Below, piece after piece: positions 1 to 11,334 of a stretch of DNA of 64,000 nt (positions within the stretch are counted from its first letter, which is position 1; the number at the start of each line of letters is the position of its first letter). The notes beneath the pieces are model-generated. The model did not search any database and had not been told where the DNA came from. It saw only the letters and a program-made list of their open reading frames with translations. The DNA is taken from contig JAVMKO010000001.1 of assembly GCA_032164245.1 (NCBI GenBank), forward strand, positions 65,454,892 to 65,518,891. The letters are read 5' to 3'. The position numbers and the translations under genes are program-made. The stretch comes from Sternotherus odoratus. Its lineage: Eukaryota > Chordata > Testudines > Kinosternidae.

Positions 1-945
1 GTGCAGGTAAGAGAGTTCTCTGTGGGGCAATCTGAGTGCGAGTGGCTCAGTGAGACACAAAAGATCATTGGGGTGTTCCAGGTGCAGGGGCAATAGGACT
101 CTGCAGGGGAGTCAGGTGAAGGTGTTTGGGGCTCAGCCGGGGGGGGGGGGGAGGTCTAAGTGCAGCGGAGGTGGGGTTCATTTTGGTGGGGGTCCTGGTG
201 CAAGTGGTTGGGGCTCAGTAGGGAGGGTGTCTGGGGAAGGGTTCATTGGGGCGGTACAGATGTAGGTGGAGATGGGGCTTGTCAGGGTGAGGGTTTGATG
301 GGCCTGCTTAATAGGGGAGCCACATCTTCTGCCAGTGTGATGCCACATGCTGGGATCCAGCCTCCCCCTTGTTCCCACTTCCCCCCTTCCCTTCTATTCC
401 CCATCCCATGGCCCTTCCCCACTGCCCCATCTCCTCCCCAGGCTTGGGGGGTAGGGGAGAACCACCCCCCAGCACAAACCAGTGGATTGGGTTGGGGCCA
501 TGGGGTTGCTCCATTTCCTGCTACTCAGTGATTGCAGGGTGGGCCTGACCCTGCACTCAGGGGGTGGAAGGAAGTGGAGTGACCTGGCCCCAGCCCATTC
601 TGCTCTGCTCCCCTGGCTCCTAGCTGGGGAACGGGGGCAGGGAAGAACCAGTCCCCAGCACTCACCGACAGTGCAGCTGGAACGGAGTGGGCTGGTGCCG
701 GGTCGCTCCAATTCTCACCACCCGGTGAGTGCAGAGTGCGCCTGAGCCCTCCTGCAGTCTCCTGGGACTCAGGCGATGCGGGTAGAGTGGGGGCAGGACT
801 GGAGTGAAGCAGGGGTGGGAAGAGGCAGGGCGGGGTGGGAGCAGCTTTCCTGGCTGGCTCAGCCAGTGAAGGAATCGGGCTGGGTGGGGCCCCTTCTGAC
901 TCTGGGCCTGGCGCCATGATGCCACTGAATCTTGTATCAGGTACA
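1..945. repeat. GC-rich interspersed repeat with diverged tandem units
   Basis: This G+C-rich block is unlike the AT-rich sequence that follows. Two diverged units of roughly 190 bp can be seen at about 420-600 and 600-780; both run through a CCCAGCAC-type segment, a GGAGTG/GGTGGG segment and a CCTGA(C/G)CCCTGC-type segment. Short open frames occur on both strands, as expected from GC richness, but none shows a domain or splice context. It is probably the inside of a transposon whose left end lies outside the window. The family is not identified. Confidence 0.4.
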
Positions 946-1833
946 TGAAACCTAAGAGCTCAGATCTCTCTTTTCTACTGCCCCAACCCTCAAACAGTTC
1001 TTCTGTGACATTATCAGTGACTGGCTACAGTTTGAAATTCTGCCTGAACTGCTCCTGTTTGAAATGCCATCTCAGTGTCTCCTTTGAGTTACTACCTGAA
1101 GGGGGTAAACTGTTTGTTATTGGTTGATTTTTCTGTTTCAGGGCTTCTACAGGTTTTCTGGTGCAATAAAGTATATAGGTACATCTAGGTGATTAGCACA
1201 ATAGAAATCTGAGCTCTAGCATGGTAATTACCTGTTTCTTCTCAACAACACTGTATAATTTGTCAAGTTAAATAATACTTATTTAGCTTACTAAGGAGGA
1301 AGGCACGAAAATCAACATGGCAGAACCATTCCTCTAAGCAGCTCCAGAAGTTAATTGAGCCTAAAATTGCAGATGTTCTTCTGCCTTCACATGCAAAAGC
1401 AATTTCTTGTTCAGGAGCAGTGTTTGTGTTTAGAGATCAACACACTTCTACAGGGAAAGGGACTCTTTCCAAGTAACTTTATTTAATAACAGGACATTTG
1501 AAAAAAAATTACTTTCCCCAGGCTGCTGTCAAAACATGACATTTGCACCAATAAGCTATCATCTCAGCTATGTAGCCAATTACCCAGTTACCACCACCAC
1601 AGATGGAGTGTGACAATCCAATGACCTGTCATGGGGGCCCAGCTGAATTTGATTAGATGAATCCTTTGCTAAGAGTGAAGTGAAGAATACACTAGATCAT
1701 TTCCATTTAGAGTGGTCACGCCCTAAATGAGATCTTTCACCTTGTTTTTGTCTCTTCTGGCTTCATGTAATGGCAGTGGAAATCTCTTATACTGAATTCT
1801 GCTTGTTCTTAATTCTTCTTGTAGTGGAATGAG
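946..1833. other. Intergenic, no feature recognised
   Basis: AT-rich sequence downstream of RASSF9. I see no coding exon, clear repeat end or RNA gene here. Confidence 0.5.
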
Positions 1834-2111
1834 CATAGGTACGGGAACCAAGAGTGTGGGGGTTGATGAAGCACCCCTAGGTTTTAAATGAGGTCCCAGA
1901 CACCGGCCTCACACCTGGGCGCTCCGCTCCTGGCCCCGGCCTGGGGCTCTGCACCAGCCCATAGCTGTGGCACCTGCCTCACCCTTGTCCACATCCCCCA
2001 CCTTCCTGGAGCCATGGCTCTGTTCTCAGCCCCAGCTCTAGGGGCCAATGAGACGTACTAATGGGGGCACAACTCAGCATCCCCACTCTAAAAACTGTTC
2101 CAGTGCCACTG
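1834..2111. mobile_element. Non-autonomous hAT-like element
   Basis: The left end reads CATAGGTACGGGAACC and the right end, read on the minus strand, starts CAGTGGCACTGGAAC. Both resemble the ends of a common turtle hAT family with 'gctggaac' termini. The flanking octamers (1826-1833 and 2112-2119) share their last five bases, ATGAG, which fits a decayed 8-bp target duplication. No transposase frame remains. Confidence 0.45.
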
Positions 2112-2126
2112 AACATGAGTGATTTA

Positions 2127-2426
2127 GGGTGTCCACATGACAGCTCAGGGTAAGGCTCCCAGCCTGGGTAATCAGACTTGTGCTAGTGGGACTCACAGTA
2201 GCACACTAAAAGAATGTGTGTGTATGTTGCGGCACCATCTGAGGCACAAGTTGGCCAGCCAAACTTGGCTGCAGGGATTAAGGTGGGTTTGAACTCAGGC
2301 AGCTCCATTGGTGCCACAGCATCCACACAGATATTTTTAGTGCACTATTGACGAGTGCAAGCCCCGCTAGCATGAGTCTGTTTACCTAAGCTGTGATGCC
2401 AACTCCCAGTTCCAGTGTAGACATTA
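2127..2426. mobile_element. hAT-type MITE
   Basis: The ends are GGTGTCCACATGAC on the left and CAGTGTAGACATTAGG on the right, the 'gtctaca' terminal style shared by many short elements here (20055, 21079, 49954). The interior is non-coding. The flanks show no convincing target duplication. Confidence 0.4.
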
Positions 2427-2783
2427 GGAATTGAGCCACGGGCCTCACACAAGGCATGCATAAGAGACAGTGTATTTAGACACTGTTGGCCCACTACAAT
2501 TCTTATAATTTAAGGATGGGCGAATGGGTACCTATGCCTGTTACTTCAATTGAATGAAATATTGGGATGGGGAATGGTTTGTTTTTATTTTTGTTTTGTT
2601 TCTGATAGACTCCAACTGTAAGTCTAGATCTCTGAAGTAGCAATGGAGTATCTTGAGGCAGGACGGGGAGGCAGGAAGTGAGAGAGACTATTTTATTTTG
2701 AATTGATTTCAGTTAAGTACAAATAATGGCACTGAGTCTTAAATGAACTAATATTTGTACAGCATCAAACAATTGCTGCTCAC

Positions 2784-2949
2784 CTACGATCAGCCCAGGA
2801 TGCCAGCTTTTGTTGCCCATCTGTTAGATTTTCAAAGAAGCGTCTTTGTACTTCCTCCCAAGTAGATGCAGCAGCAGAGGCAATGCTCCCCATAAACATC
2901 CACAAACCTACCTTATTATCCACCTCTAAAATCTCCTTTGTCGTGGTGC
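2784..2949 (-). other. Candidate orphan exon or coding fossil
   Basis: On the minus strand a pyrimidine-containing acceptor (TTTCCACAG) lies just before 2949 and a consensus donor (CGTAG, then GTGAGC) follows 2784. The 166 nt between them are open in one frame, encoding about 54 residues with mixed, protein-like composition that include KEILEVDNKVG and WEEVQRRFFENL. The open frame continues to 3001 without an ATG. I do not recognise the family. It could be an exon of an unknown gene, a fragment of a transposon-encoded protein, or chance. No neighbouring exon was found. Confidence 0.15.
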
Positions 2950-3080
2950 CTGTGGAAATTTTTTTTTTACAATAGTCAGACAGCTGTTCTGCTGAGCCCA
3001 CTGTCTATCATGCTGTCCAATATTGTCTCATTGTTTCCAGTTTGTCTGCATCCATCTCTTGTCTCATACTTAGCTTGCAA

Positions 3081-3172
3081 GAACCCTGGGGGAGTGACTG
3101 TCTTTTGTTCTGTGTGGGTACAGTACCTAGCTCCTAGGCACTACAGGAATACTACTAATAAATAAATCTATA
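3081..3172 (+). repeat. MIR/L2-like SINE tail
   Basis: This matches the tail motif GACTGTCTTTTGTTCTGTG, then a 'gtacag-acctag' segment, 'ctcctaggcactac' and a final AATAAATAAAT. The same tail recurs at 6878, 26395 and 40760, and in reverse at 42040. Confidence 0.6.
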
Positions 3173-4200
3173 AATAAAGACCCACAGATGAAACACACCA
3201 TCAAAGAGCATAGATGTCTTTATTAAAAAAACATTAATAGGAGTTGGGACCCTTCCAGAGTCCCTCACCAGGGCCTGATCTGCACCATTAGTAAATCTGA
3301 TCCAATTTTTTCAAAATTTGATTTTTTTTTCAACATTCAAATTTCACTGAAAACATCACACTGCCCCTACACCATTCCTCTGTCCCTATCCCAAGTCACA
3401 ATTTTTCACCAGCTATAACCATCAACCTAGGATCTGCTATATAAAGTGTCCTGCTCGGCACCTCATATCATTTAGATTCTTTCCAACCATTGTAAACATT
3501 GTATTGATTTCGAGGGCTAGACGACTTAAAATGTGTTATTAATGCTTTCAATTTTTAACACTGAAACAGTATTACAGAGCTTTTTAAAAAACAAACAAAG
3601 GTGTGGGTTTATTCCATTTTTTGGCAAACACTTAAAAGCACTCATTCACTCATTCTATAGGTGAAAGTTTATTCATGAAACACACGAAAGAACAAGAAAC
3701 CAAAACCAAGCATTTATACTGAAACTGAAATTGAGTAATTACACAAAACAAACAATTAAAACCCATGAAATTCTCTTTTATATTAAAGGCAAAATATTAG
3801 ACACTTGTTTTCACTAACAATTTATTTAATAAAAATGAAAGGGTTAATTTTACTCCCTGTCCTGATATGTGAAGGTATTCACTTCTCCTGTTTATTACAG
3901 ACAGATAGAGATAGACAGATTGGTGGAGGAGAGAGAGGATAGAAATGGTCAGAGAAAATGCGGGCAAAGGTTTTTGTGGATGTTTTTGGATGTCTGGTCA
4001 GTTACAAAAGGATGCTTTGGTTGGCAGGTCGACCACAACACCTGTTGCTTGGTCCCTGGTTCACATTCCAATCAGGGGCATTATCTGATTGGGTCCTTCC
4101 TCCTATTTCATGGTGCAGTACAATTGATTTCAGGATTCAATGAAAAACTGAGAGAGTGAGAGATCCAGTAGGATAGAGCAGGGGCAGATAGTAACACAAA
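3173..4200. other. Intergenic, mostly unclassified
   Basis: AT-rich sequence. The part at about 3860-4200 has a GATAGA-rich stretch and then a segment that looks like worn retroelement sequence, but I cannot name it. A 96-codon open frame at 3869-4159 shows no recognisable domain. Confidence 0.4.
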
Positions 4201-4323
4201 AGGGAAGGGAGACAGAACTGGATCTTATATGCCTCTGTAGTTCAGGAAATTAGCTATCCCCACCAATGGGATGAGGCATGGATGTCATGATGACTTTCAG
4301 GACCTGTTAGGACCGGAAGACAT

Positions 4324-4774
4324 TGTGACGGGCAATCACTAGGAAGTGCAGTTACGCTTCTAAGTCAACTCCAGGAGAGTGCATAATGGTGGTATTATCT
4401 GAGAATGACCTTGCTGTTATCTGTGTGTTTGGGAACCAGTTCCCAGCTGCATGAGTGTTTACCCTGTGTGAGAATGAATGCGTAACCAATAAGTGTTGAC
4501 CAATCAGTTTGTTGCTTGCTATTAATGAGATGAGTATGTATGAGATGCAAATGAGCATGAGTATATCTGTGCTGACATAACTCTTTGGGTTGGGCTTTCT
4601 CTTTGGGCACTCTGAACATCACCCGGGCGTGTCAGCCATCTTGTATTGCGGCCGTGCTGGCAGATAAGCCCCCCAGCACGAAATGCCGCCCCCTCCAATA
4701 AACTCACCACTTTCCAACTAGCCACCTGTGTGAGGCCTCATTTCTCCCGGCAACGAGATAAGCCTCCTGCAACA
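4324..4774 (+). mobile_element. Probable solo retroviral LTR
   Basis: The block starts TGTGACGG and ends CTGCAACA, giving TG...CA termini. It contains an octamer ATGCAAAT (4545-4552) and a poly(A) signal AATAAA (4697-4702), followed by a short U5-like stretch that includes a CTGTGTGAGGCCTC segment. This order resembles gammaretrovirus-type LTRs. No internal gag, pol or env follows, so it looks like a solo LTR. The exact ends and target duplication are not established. Confidence 0.45.
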
Positions 4775-6229
4775 GGACCCATAGAGGAAAAACAGAGTTC
4801 CATAACCAAGAACGAGGCCTGCTGACTTGCTGCTCAGGAACATTTTTCTGGACTTTTCCCTCCCAATGTTATGGACATGGAGATGAGATACTGCCAAGAT
4901 TTTTCAAAATCTCTTTTTAAAAACTCCTCAAAAGAAAAAGAAAAAAAAATAGTGGCAGAGTTTAGCCCCTCCTTATTTTTGTCCACAAATTAGGCTTGTT
5001 TTGGATTATTAATTTTTGGTTTCACATCTTCTGTTTTTACCAAACATATTTACAACATTGTCATTGAACCAGAGCAGTAGGCCCTTGTTGCCTGAACTAA
5101 TTTAGTCTCTCTGGTTCTTTGCATCTGTTTATAACATTCATTATTAAAAACAACATATTTTCTACCAACTTTTATTATGATAGGTTATTATAACATCTTA
5201 GGAAGTTTCACAGATAAGTTTGCAATTAAAGTAAAATTTTAAGGCCAATATTACACCACCACACAAGTTCTTGACGCAGAGAGGCAACCAGACGCTAGTA
5301 AGTTTAAATCAAAAGGGGGGGTAGGGGAGAAAGGATGGGAGAGGGGAAGAATGAACTTATATTGCCTGCAGCTTTGTGGGTGGGGGGCATTTCAGACCCC
5401 CTCATGTGTGGCCTTGTGGAACATTAACTAAAAAGGATGAAATGACTGCTTCCCTGATGTGTGCACCAGACAGCAAATCAATAGCCTGCAATTTAAAAGT
5501 GTACATGTCAATATCAAGCCCCACAGCATTGTTTTCGGATGCTTTTGACATTTGTCCTAAGTACATTTAATGGACTTCTTGCACTGATATCATATAAACA
5601 ACTTTTCTGACCCTCCACTAAACTATATAACATGCAGCCTCCTCCAAACATCATGGTGGGGGTTCGTATGTGGGCTTAAGGAAATAAGATGAAGCCATTC
5701 TTAAGAAAATGGTTTTTAGAAGTGCTCATTGTTGCTGCAGCCTTATGGCATTAAGTATTAAAGAGAGCTGGGCACTGGTTACGTGGGCAGAAAGATCAAA
5801 TGGCCTAAACAGACTATGACCTTGACCCATGTGCCTTGTGACCCAGAGACAGTATTTAAAAAAGTTTCCTTAACTTATATACATAGTAGACCTTTCCCAT
5901 ATCAGAGTAAACTAGATCAAAGAGACTACAAAATTAGATATTAAGGGCTGAAAGCCAGGTTCTGCCACCCTTACTCATGTTGGATGAAATCCTGCCCCCA
6001 CTGAACTCAGAGTTTGGTTATTGACTTCAGTGGGGCTAAGATTATACCCTTTGAGCTGGATTTTAACGTTACAGTTAGCCCTAAGTAAGGAGTGGCATGT
6101 AACTGTCCCTAACCCCCAAAACTTTCTCAGAGTCACAGCTTCCCAGGACAGAGTCCATCAACCTGTCAGTATGGTCTACATTATTTTTTCCCAGATGTGC
6201 ACATGTACATTGTGCCATATTAAAATGCA
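4775..6229. other. Intergenic, no gene seen
   Basis: AT-rich sequence. At about 5990-6050 there is a copy of the short palindromic repeat described under findings (core TTGACTTCAGTGGGGCTAAG). Nothing else is supportable. Confidence 0.4.
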
Positions 6230-6840
6230 CATTGTTTGCTTGCACCAAGTTTACCAGAGATCCAGATAGTGCTGAATCAGTGACCTGGCCTCTTCATTAT
6301 TTTACCCACTCCCCCAAATTTTGGGTCATCCGCAGACTTAATAAGTGATGATTTTGGTTTCTTCTAGGGCATAGATAAAAAAGCTAAATAGCAGAGGGCT
6401 AAGTCAGAGGGACACCCCTTACCTCTGAATACACCCAGTTGATGAAGATTCACTGTTTACATTTATATTCTGACACCTTTCCATTAGCCAGTTATCCCTT
6501 TAATGTGTGCCATTATATTTATCTAATTATTTAAATCAAAGTATCATGTGGTACCAAGTCAAACACTTTACTGCAGTCCAAGTACATTACATCAACAGTA
6601 TCACACTTGTAATCTCACCTCCCTCCCCCCCAAAAAGTGCTATCAAAACTAGTTTGGCAGGATTTATTTTCCATAGACCCAGGTTGATTTGTCTTCATTA
6701 CATTACCCTCCTTTGATTCTTTATTAATCAAGTCCTGTATCTACTGCTCCATTATCTTACCCAGGATTGGTGCCAGGCTGACAGGCCTCTAATTACCTGG
6801 GTCATCCCATTTATCCTTTTTAAAAATTGGCCCAATATTC
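6230..6840 (-). mobile_element. CR1 LINE fragment, antisense
   Basis: The plus strand reads as the reverse of a CR1 3' region. Recognisable landmarks are 'ggtcatccgcagactta', 'agcagagggctaagtcagaggg', 'ccattagccagttatccc', 'tcaaacactttactgcagtcc', and 'ctgctccattatcttaccc' with 'gccaggctgacaggcctctaattacctgg'. This landmark order is typical of sauropsid CR1 copies. Indels and substitutions are common, so it is an old, dead copy. Confidence 0.7.
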
Positions 6841-6877
6841 ACTTTCTTTCCATCTGTAAAAATAGGGATGATAATAC

Positions 6878-6960
6878 TTCCTTTGACTATTTAGAGGTAA
6901 GGTCCTTGGGGCAGGGAATGTATTTATTTTTACAGCACCTAATACAACAGAGCTTTGATC
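6878..6960 (+). repeat. MIR/L2-like SINE tail
   Basis: Same tail family as at 3081: GGTCCTTGGGGCAGGGAATG, then TACAGCACCTAATACAACAG. Confidence 0.55.
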
Positions 6961-7071
6961 TTCCATGACATCTGAATGAAACCACTCCTGGCTGAGCACT
7001 CTGAAACAAAGCTGACATCCCAGCAAAGGTGGGATTGTTTGACCTACATGATGATTGAAGTAGGGTTAGAG

Positions 7072-7435
7072 CAGGGTTTCTCAAACTGGGGGTCGCGACC
7101 CTTCCGGGGGTCGCTAAGCGCTCCCCGGGGGGGTTGCGAGCTCCTGACGCCACCGGCACCCCGCCACCGCCACAGCCGGCAGCCAGCCTGCGCCAGGGAC
7201 CGGGGCTGCAGCCAGCAGTCCGCCTGCCACTGGGGCCAGGGCACAGCCGGGAGCCCGCCCGTGGCCGGGACTGGGACGCAGTGGGGTCCGCGCCTGTATT
7301 TCCACATTCAGCGGCTTTTAGCTGCCGAATGCGGAAGTATTGAATTTGATGGCTTTTTGGCAGACATGGAGGGCTCGCGCCGCGCCGCCGGAGCAGAAAA
7401 AGGGGTTGCGATCTCAACAAGTTTGAGAACCGCTG
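7072..7435. mobile_element. Non-autonomous hAT element with perfect 8-bp duplication
   Basis: The element begins CAGGGTTTCTCAAACTGGGG and ends GTTTGAGAACCGCTG, which are inverted terminal repeats. It is flanked by identical octamers GGTTAGAG at 7064-7071 and 7436-7443, the signature of hAT insertion. The interior is GC-rich, including a GGGGTCGCGACCC-type motif near the left end, and does not encode a transposase. Overlapping open frames on both strands are by-products of its CpG-rich composition. Confidence 0.85.
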
Positions 7436-7443
7436 GGTTAGAG

Positions 7444-8999
7444 AAATGCCCTCCCACAGCAAACTTTAAGTTATTTTCCCATTCAGACAATTTTAGTCTG
7501 TCTCCTTCAGAAGCTCACTAGGGGTTACTGTGGCCTAAGGCTGCAATAACCTTGGTGCTTGCTCATGAAGTGGGGAGGGCTTTTGGCATAAGCTCTCTGC
7601 CATTCCCCCTCATCTGCTTCATTCAATCTACAGCATGAGTGTAGAGTTCATCAGTATACACTGATCCGGACCTCAGAATCATTCCTAGCTGGCCAGAATG
7701 CAATTTAATATCACTTGGTCTGACCTTCTGTGTAACATATCCATAGAATTTCACTAATAATTCCTGCAGTGGAGCACATCATTCTTCCCTTCTATGTAAA
7801 GTGAACGCTGTCAAGCACATTAGCTTGTTGTTGAATTGGATCATAAAGACAACCAGTGTCAATTTAAGGACTCCAAGAGAATATATTATCACTTTCCCTT
7901 GCCAAGCTGATTCACTAGAAGATTGACTTCAATGTTAAATAGTTGTATCTGATTCCCCATTTGACTCAAAACAATTCTGGAAATACAGTGCTGATGGATG
8001 TAATTGAAAAACCTGAATTCACTTGTGCCCAGGAAATGGGTCAAATTTATAAGAAGTCTCCATTTCATTTGTGTGTGTTCCTTTGTTTTGTTTTCCTTTT
8101 CTAACCATGTTTTAGGAGGATAAATGTTATGATTTGGTTTGGTTTTACTTTCCTTTTATCCTCCTTTTTGAATTCATTCCTTTCTTTTACTCACCCCACA
8201 GTTAGGCTCCTAGTCTCTCTCTTCCTTTCCCGGAATGGGGAGGTGGAGAGACTGCAGAGCCTGAGCTTTAGTCCAAGCAGCAACTTCAGAGCACTCTCCA
8301 CACAACTATTTTTAGAGCCTTGGTGTGAGCTCCGTTAGCCCGAGTCTGGCAACCAAGCCTGAAAGTTTCACTTTCAGGAATTGTGACATACACTTAAGGG
8401 CCAGGAGGTCTGTGGCCAGCTAGCCCTGTTGAGACCCAGCTGGGAGGGGTCAGGTAGTCCTCATAAAGGATTGAGAGTTCAACTGAAGGTTGGCTCCTGT
8501 GATGTGCCCTGTGAAAGAGAGAGACAGACACATCGAGTCAAAGTCTTCTGGGCCCTGTGGCCTGTGTTGTTCAGAGGAACAGCTTTGGTTGGTGTAACTT
8601 TGCAAAAAATTTTTGGTTTAATTAAAAACCAAATAACCTGAAGGAAGGGACTGAAAGAGATTTGGGTGTGGTCACGTTAGTCCTTTTAGGTCTGGGAAAA
8701 CATTGAAATCCATGGAAGTTGCATGGAGCCCCAGACCCATGACTGGTAGATATCTGAAGTAAAGAAAGGAGAATTGGGATCAAATTAGAGGTGGGTGAAC
8801 AGCTCAGATAAAATTCATGTTCACATGCTCTAGATTAGCTGAAATAACTGAACATTGTAGATTCTATTCAGAAGAATTTGTCTGTCACCACAATCTAATA
8901 TCAGCTCAGAAGAGTCCATACTTCTCCCGGGCTTGGATGACAAGACAATGCTGGCTTCATGAGAAAAAAAAAAACTGACTAAAATTTTATCTCCGAATA
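7444..8999. other. Intergenic, possible old LTR-like sequence
   Basis: No coding exon is seen. The part at about 8200-8740 (GAGAGAGACAGACACATCGA and then an AATTAAAAACCAAATAACCT segment) has the look of a retroviral long terminal repeat, but no TG...CA termini could be fixed, so it is left unclassified. Confidence 0.3.
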
Positions 9000-9320
9000 C
9001 AGTAGAATCTCAGAGTTATGAACACCTCAGGAATGGAGGTTGTTCATAAGTTTGAAATGTTCATAACTCTGAACAAAATCGTATGGTTGTTCTTTCAAAG
9101 TTTACAACTGAACATTGACTTACTACAGCTTTGACTTTGGTATGCAGAAAAAAAAAATTATGCTTTTCCTTTATTTATTTTTTTTAGTAATTTAATTTTA
9201 ACAGTATTGTACTATATTTTTTTCCTACGCTACCTGATTGTGTACTTCTGGTTCTAAGTGAGATGTATGGTTGACTGATCAATTCATAACTCTGGTGTTC
9301 ATACATCTGAAGTTCTGCTG
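9000..9320. mobile_element. Tigger/pogo-like MITE with TA duplication
   Basis: The left end CAGTAGAATCTCAGAGTTAT and the right end, read in reverse as CAGCAGAACTTCAGATGTAT, form inverted repeats matching at about 22 of 27 positions. TA dinucleotides flank both sides (8998-8999 and 9321-9322), as expected for the Tc1/mariner/pogo superfamily. A second inverted pair ('gttcataactctgaac', 'aattcataactctggtgttcat') lies inside. At 321 bp and without an open frame, it is non-autonomous. Confidence 0.8.
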
Positions 9321-11004
9321 TATAGGGAGGAAGGGCCAGCCATTTCCTCAGGCAGGTAGCTGTCTCCTGACACCTATGGTCTAGAATTGAGCTGCAGACA
9401 TTGCATGGGTTCAGATGTATACCTTAAATGTAATGTCTAACATCTCAATGTAATCTGCATTTCAATTTTGTTTTCACAAAATTTTGCAGCTAGAAAACAA
9501 AGACAGAACTGCTGATCCAAAATGTCTTTGCATCGGATCCTTCTGAATGAAAACAATCAGAGTCAAAATGACTCTGGACTATTACCTAGATAGTGACACA
9601 AGGCTATTTTGTCCTAGAGGACTTAATTATTTTACTGCAGATAAGTGAGCATTGGGATAATTATTATTTTTAATAAGGGATTGTTTAATTTCCAAAAGAA
9701 TAATTCTCCAGGAATAGAAGTCAGTGAAGGGGATAAACATTATAAGCCAAATTTTCAAATGCCCAAGGAGCAGGTGAGTCAGACCTAATGTGTATATATA
9801 TTAGTTACACAAGCAAAAGTTTGCACTTTCATGCACAATGACTGGATTTTTACACTCATATATGGGATTCAGCAGATATAACACATACATTCTGCATTTT
9901 GTGAAGCTTGTCAACTGCATAAACCTTTGGGAAATTGATTTGGACTCAGTGTTGAGTGTTTTTAGTTAATATAAAAAAAATCCAACTAAATGTGAGATAT
10001 AAAAATCTGAATTCTAGTCAAGTTTTCTAGAGCTTATTTTCATTCGGATACATTAGCTTTCCCTTCTGTAAAATTCTGACTTTCACACATATTTGCTAAA
10101 CAGATGTAGTGTAAGATTTAAGAACACAACTATCACCCCCTCAAAATAATTAAAACACATGCTTTTAATTTCATTAATTAGAATAGTTTCCTGGAGCAAA
10201 CAAAGTCTGTATGGCATTATGGACCTGATTTAGCTCCCATTGAAGTTAATTAGCAATCTTCCACTGACTTCAGTGGCACAGGACTGTGTCATATGAGGCT
10301 GATTTTTCAGAGATATTGTGCACCCAGCAACTGAAGCTGAAGACATTCAGCGTGTGGGGGCTTAGCATCTCTGAAAAGTCATGTCCTATGTAAAAGCCAA
10401 GTGTTAGTAACATGCTGATCTATGGATAGGGCTCTATCTTATTCTGGCAAAACTCACTGAAGTCAAGATAAATGTTGCTTGAGCCTTTAAAAACTTCAAG
10501 ATTTAGCCCATTGTAGTGTATTATTTTGAATTTGTTAGTACTGCAAAGCTTACAAATACCCCTTGGTATAGTCCTATTGCATAGGCCACAGTCCCAATCT
10601 GTTATGAAGGCAATATTTTAATTTTTTTTTAAAAAAAAAAAGTCTTAAAACATTTAAATATGCATTATACGGAAAAGTTTTTTCCCCCCCAATTGACTCC
10701 ACAGGAAAAGTTGGTCATACAATAAAGACCCTGATTAAATTATAAGATTAGTCCTATATTTTCAGACTGAGCCTTGAGAACTATATTGGGTGGGCTGTTC
10801 TTTTGGTATCTGATAAAATGCCAAATAATCTAGTTGGCTTTTAAATCCACCCTTAAGATACCCAGAAGAACAAAAAAAACACAGGTGAAGAAAATGAAAA
10901 TATACACTTAATGAGTATGCAAGTGCTGTACCTTGAAGAAATCATAGCCATTTTTCCTTAAGTTAATTCAACTCACAAGTCAGTGAAAAAGGGATGGCCT
11001 AATG
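9321..11004. other. Intergenic, old repeat traces only
   Basis: AT-rich. At about 10215-10300 a copy of the palindromic repeat is present (CCCATTGAAGTTAATTAG, then CCACTGACTTCAGTGG). No gene is seen. Confidence 0.4.
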
Positions 11005-11330
11005 CAGTGGTTCTCAACTGTAAGTGATTGTGCCCTCCCATCTTTGAGTCTGTAGTCGTTTATGCACCCCCCCCCCCTCCCCCAAGTACAGATACCACCC
11101 AGCTCTGAAGGTGGAGCAGAAGGCAGCAGCTGCTGGCCAGGCACCCAGTTCTGAAACCAGCCTCGTGCCAACAGCAGTACAGAAGTACAGTTGGCAATGT
11201 GAAAAGTCACAGTAGATTTAGCACCCCATTGCACCCTTACTTCTGCATGCTGCTGCTATCCTGAGGCTGACAGCTGGAGTCCTGCTGCCACCTCCCCCTG
11301 AGAGATCGAGGGTGGGGAAAAGGACAGCCC
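11005..11330. mobile_element. hAT-like element, left end only
   Basis: Starts with the CAGTGGTTCTCAAC terminus shared with the hAT elements at 7072, 27593 and 54803. A matching right terminus is not evident, so it is truncated or degraded. It contains a C-rich run at about 11067-11085. Confidence 0.45.
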
Positions 11331-11334
11331 GGGC

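Noticed and set aside
8200..8740. Complete LTR
   Set aside because: The texture is LTR-like, but no TG...CA ends, poly(A) signal order or target duplication could be fixed.
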